NCBI RefSeq assembly: GCF_900102675.1
Contig: NZ_FMYX01000008.1
Location: 170,965 to 234,964, forward strand
From: Pseudomonas guariconensis
GTDB lineage: Bacteria; Pseudomonadota; Gammaproteobacteria; Pseudomonadales; Pseudomonadaceae
Direction of reading: 5' to 3'
Length of the DNA: 64,000 nucleotides
A program made the position numbers and the translations under genes. Below, one piece after another: positions 63,377-64,000 of the stretch (its first letter is position 1; each line of letters starts with the position of its first letter). The notes under the pieces were generated by a model. It worked only from the letters and a program-made list of their open reading frames with translations, made no database searches and was not told where the DNA came from.

Positions 63377-64000
63377 ATGACCTCGCCGATCCCTACCCTC
63401 GAGCAGCACTTGCTCGCCGCCCTCGACCCCGCCCCGCAAGAGACCCGCCGCCTATTCCATGGTCGTGGCCGCTGCTGGCCGGGGCTTGAGCAGATCACGG
63501 TCGATTGGTTGGAAGGCGTGCTGCTGGTGGCGTTGTTCCGTGAGCCGCCCGAGGGCCAGCTGGCAGAACTGCAAGCGATGCTGCGCAGCCTCGCCGAGCG
63601 CCCGCAATGGACTGGCCAGGCCATCCTCATCCAGCACCGCTACCTGCCCGAGAGCCCTGGCCAATGGCTGCTGGGCGAGCCTTGCCAGCAACGGGTGGTG
63701 GTGGAAGACGGGCTCAAATACCTGCTCGACCTAGGGGTGCGCCAGAACAACGGACTGTTCCTGGACATGCGCTATGGCCGTCGCTGGGTGCGCCAGCAGG
63801 CCGCGGGCAAGCGAGTGCTCAACCTGTTCGCCTACACCTGTGGGTTCTCGGTGGCGGCGATCGCCGGCGGTGCGCAGCAGGTGGTCAACCTGGACATGGC
63901 CAAGGCCGCGTTGTCCCGGGGACGGGAGAACCACCGGCTCAATGATCATGACTCATCCCGCGTCGCGTACCTGGGCCATGAGTTGTTCAAATCCTGGGGC
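63377..64000 (+). CDS. Class I SAM-dependent methyltransferase, RlmK/RlmI-like (3' end cut by window)
   Basis: 208 residues are visible and the frame runs off the window. The ATG at 63377 begins MTSPIPTLEQHLLAALDP. An N-terminal part (1-120) precedes a segment with DGLKYLLDLGVRQNNGLFLD, and then the SAM-binding motif NLFAYTCGFSVAAIAGGAQ (from residue 149) with an acidic residue in NLDMAK. This arrangement is that of rRNA methyltransferases acting on 23S rRNA cytosine or guanine; the exact target cannot be assigned. Confidence 0.85.
   Translation, partial: MTSPIPTLEQHLLAALDPAPQETRRLFHGRGRCWPGLEQITVDWLEGVLLVALFREPPEGQLAELQAMLRSLAERPQWTGQAILIQHRYLPESPGQWLLGEPCQQRVVVEDGLKYLLDLGVRQNNGLFLDMRYGRRWVRQQAAGKRVLNLFAYTCGFSVAAIAGGAQQVVNLDMAKAALSRGRENHRLNDHDSSRVAYLGHELFKSWG

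Overview
The window is a piece of a Pseudomonas chromosome, most likely from the P. putida group (putida/entomophila/mosselii-like). The evidence is the gene order of its polar-flagellum and chemotaxis locus (fliC-flaG-fliD-fliS-fliT-fleQ-fleSR-fliE...fleN-fliA-cheYZAB-motCD-parCP-cheW), the FleQ/FleSR/RpoN/FliA regulatory signals, the ccm cytochrome c maturation operon directly downstream, and P. putida-type REP palindromes. Almost all genes lie on the + strand.

Layout. 1-4.9 kb: a flagellin glycosylation cluster, made of a multidomain glycosyltransferase cut by the window edge, an NAD-dependent epimerase and a ketoacyl-ACP synthase III. 5.2-8.8 kb: filament genes fliC (short, 283 aa), flaG, fliD, fliS and fliT-like. 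9-13.2 kb: the regulators FleQ and FleS/FleR. 13.3-19.1 kb: basal body, C-ring and export ATPase genes fliEFGHIJ. 19.2-21.6 kb: the HsbA/HsbR/HptB partner-switch and phosphotransfer module. 21.7-28.5 kb: fliK and fliLMNOPQR-flhB. 28.9-34 kb: flhA, flhF, fleN, fliA. 34-43 kb: cheY, cheZ, cheA, cheB, motC, motD, parC, parP, cheW and a DUF2802 gene. 43-48.2 kb: a minus-strand block holding a large TcdA/TcdB-type glycosyltransferase toxin with a dermonecrotic-toxin-like N-terminus, a stand-alone FlhB C-terminal paralogue and a second FliK-like protein. 48.3-55.2 kb: ccmABCDEFGHI, then a small lipoprotein. 55.9-64 kb: mixed genes, namely a PhzF isomerase, a GFA protein, an FKBP isomerase, two orphan small genes, a one-cysteine Asp/Glu racemase-superfamily protein with an NCS1 permease, an Lrp regulator divergent from an EamA exporter, and the start of a SAM methyltransferase cut by the window end.

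How it works together. FleQ with sigma-54 (RpoN) should drive fleSR, fliE, fliK, fliL and flhA; I see good -24/-12 matches before each of these. FleR then acts on later genes, and FliA drives fliC through a near-consensus sigma-28 promoter. FleN and FlhF set flagellar number and pole; ParC/ParP place the chemotaxis array. CheA carries three or four extra copies of a short acidic motif that resembles the CheY-binding peptides of FliM and CheZ in the same window.

Most notable observations: the toxin inserted between the chemotaxis and ccm genes, with the catalytic spacing of large clostridial glucosylating toxins conserved; the 11-G tract upstream of it that separates two open frames; the CheA repeats; and the racemase-like protein in which the usual first catalytic cysteine is glycine.
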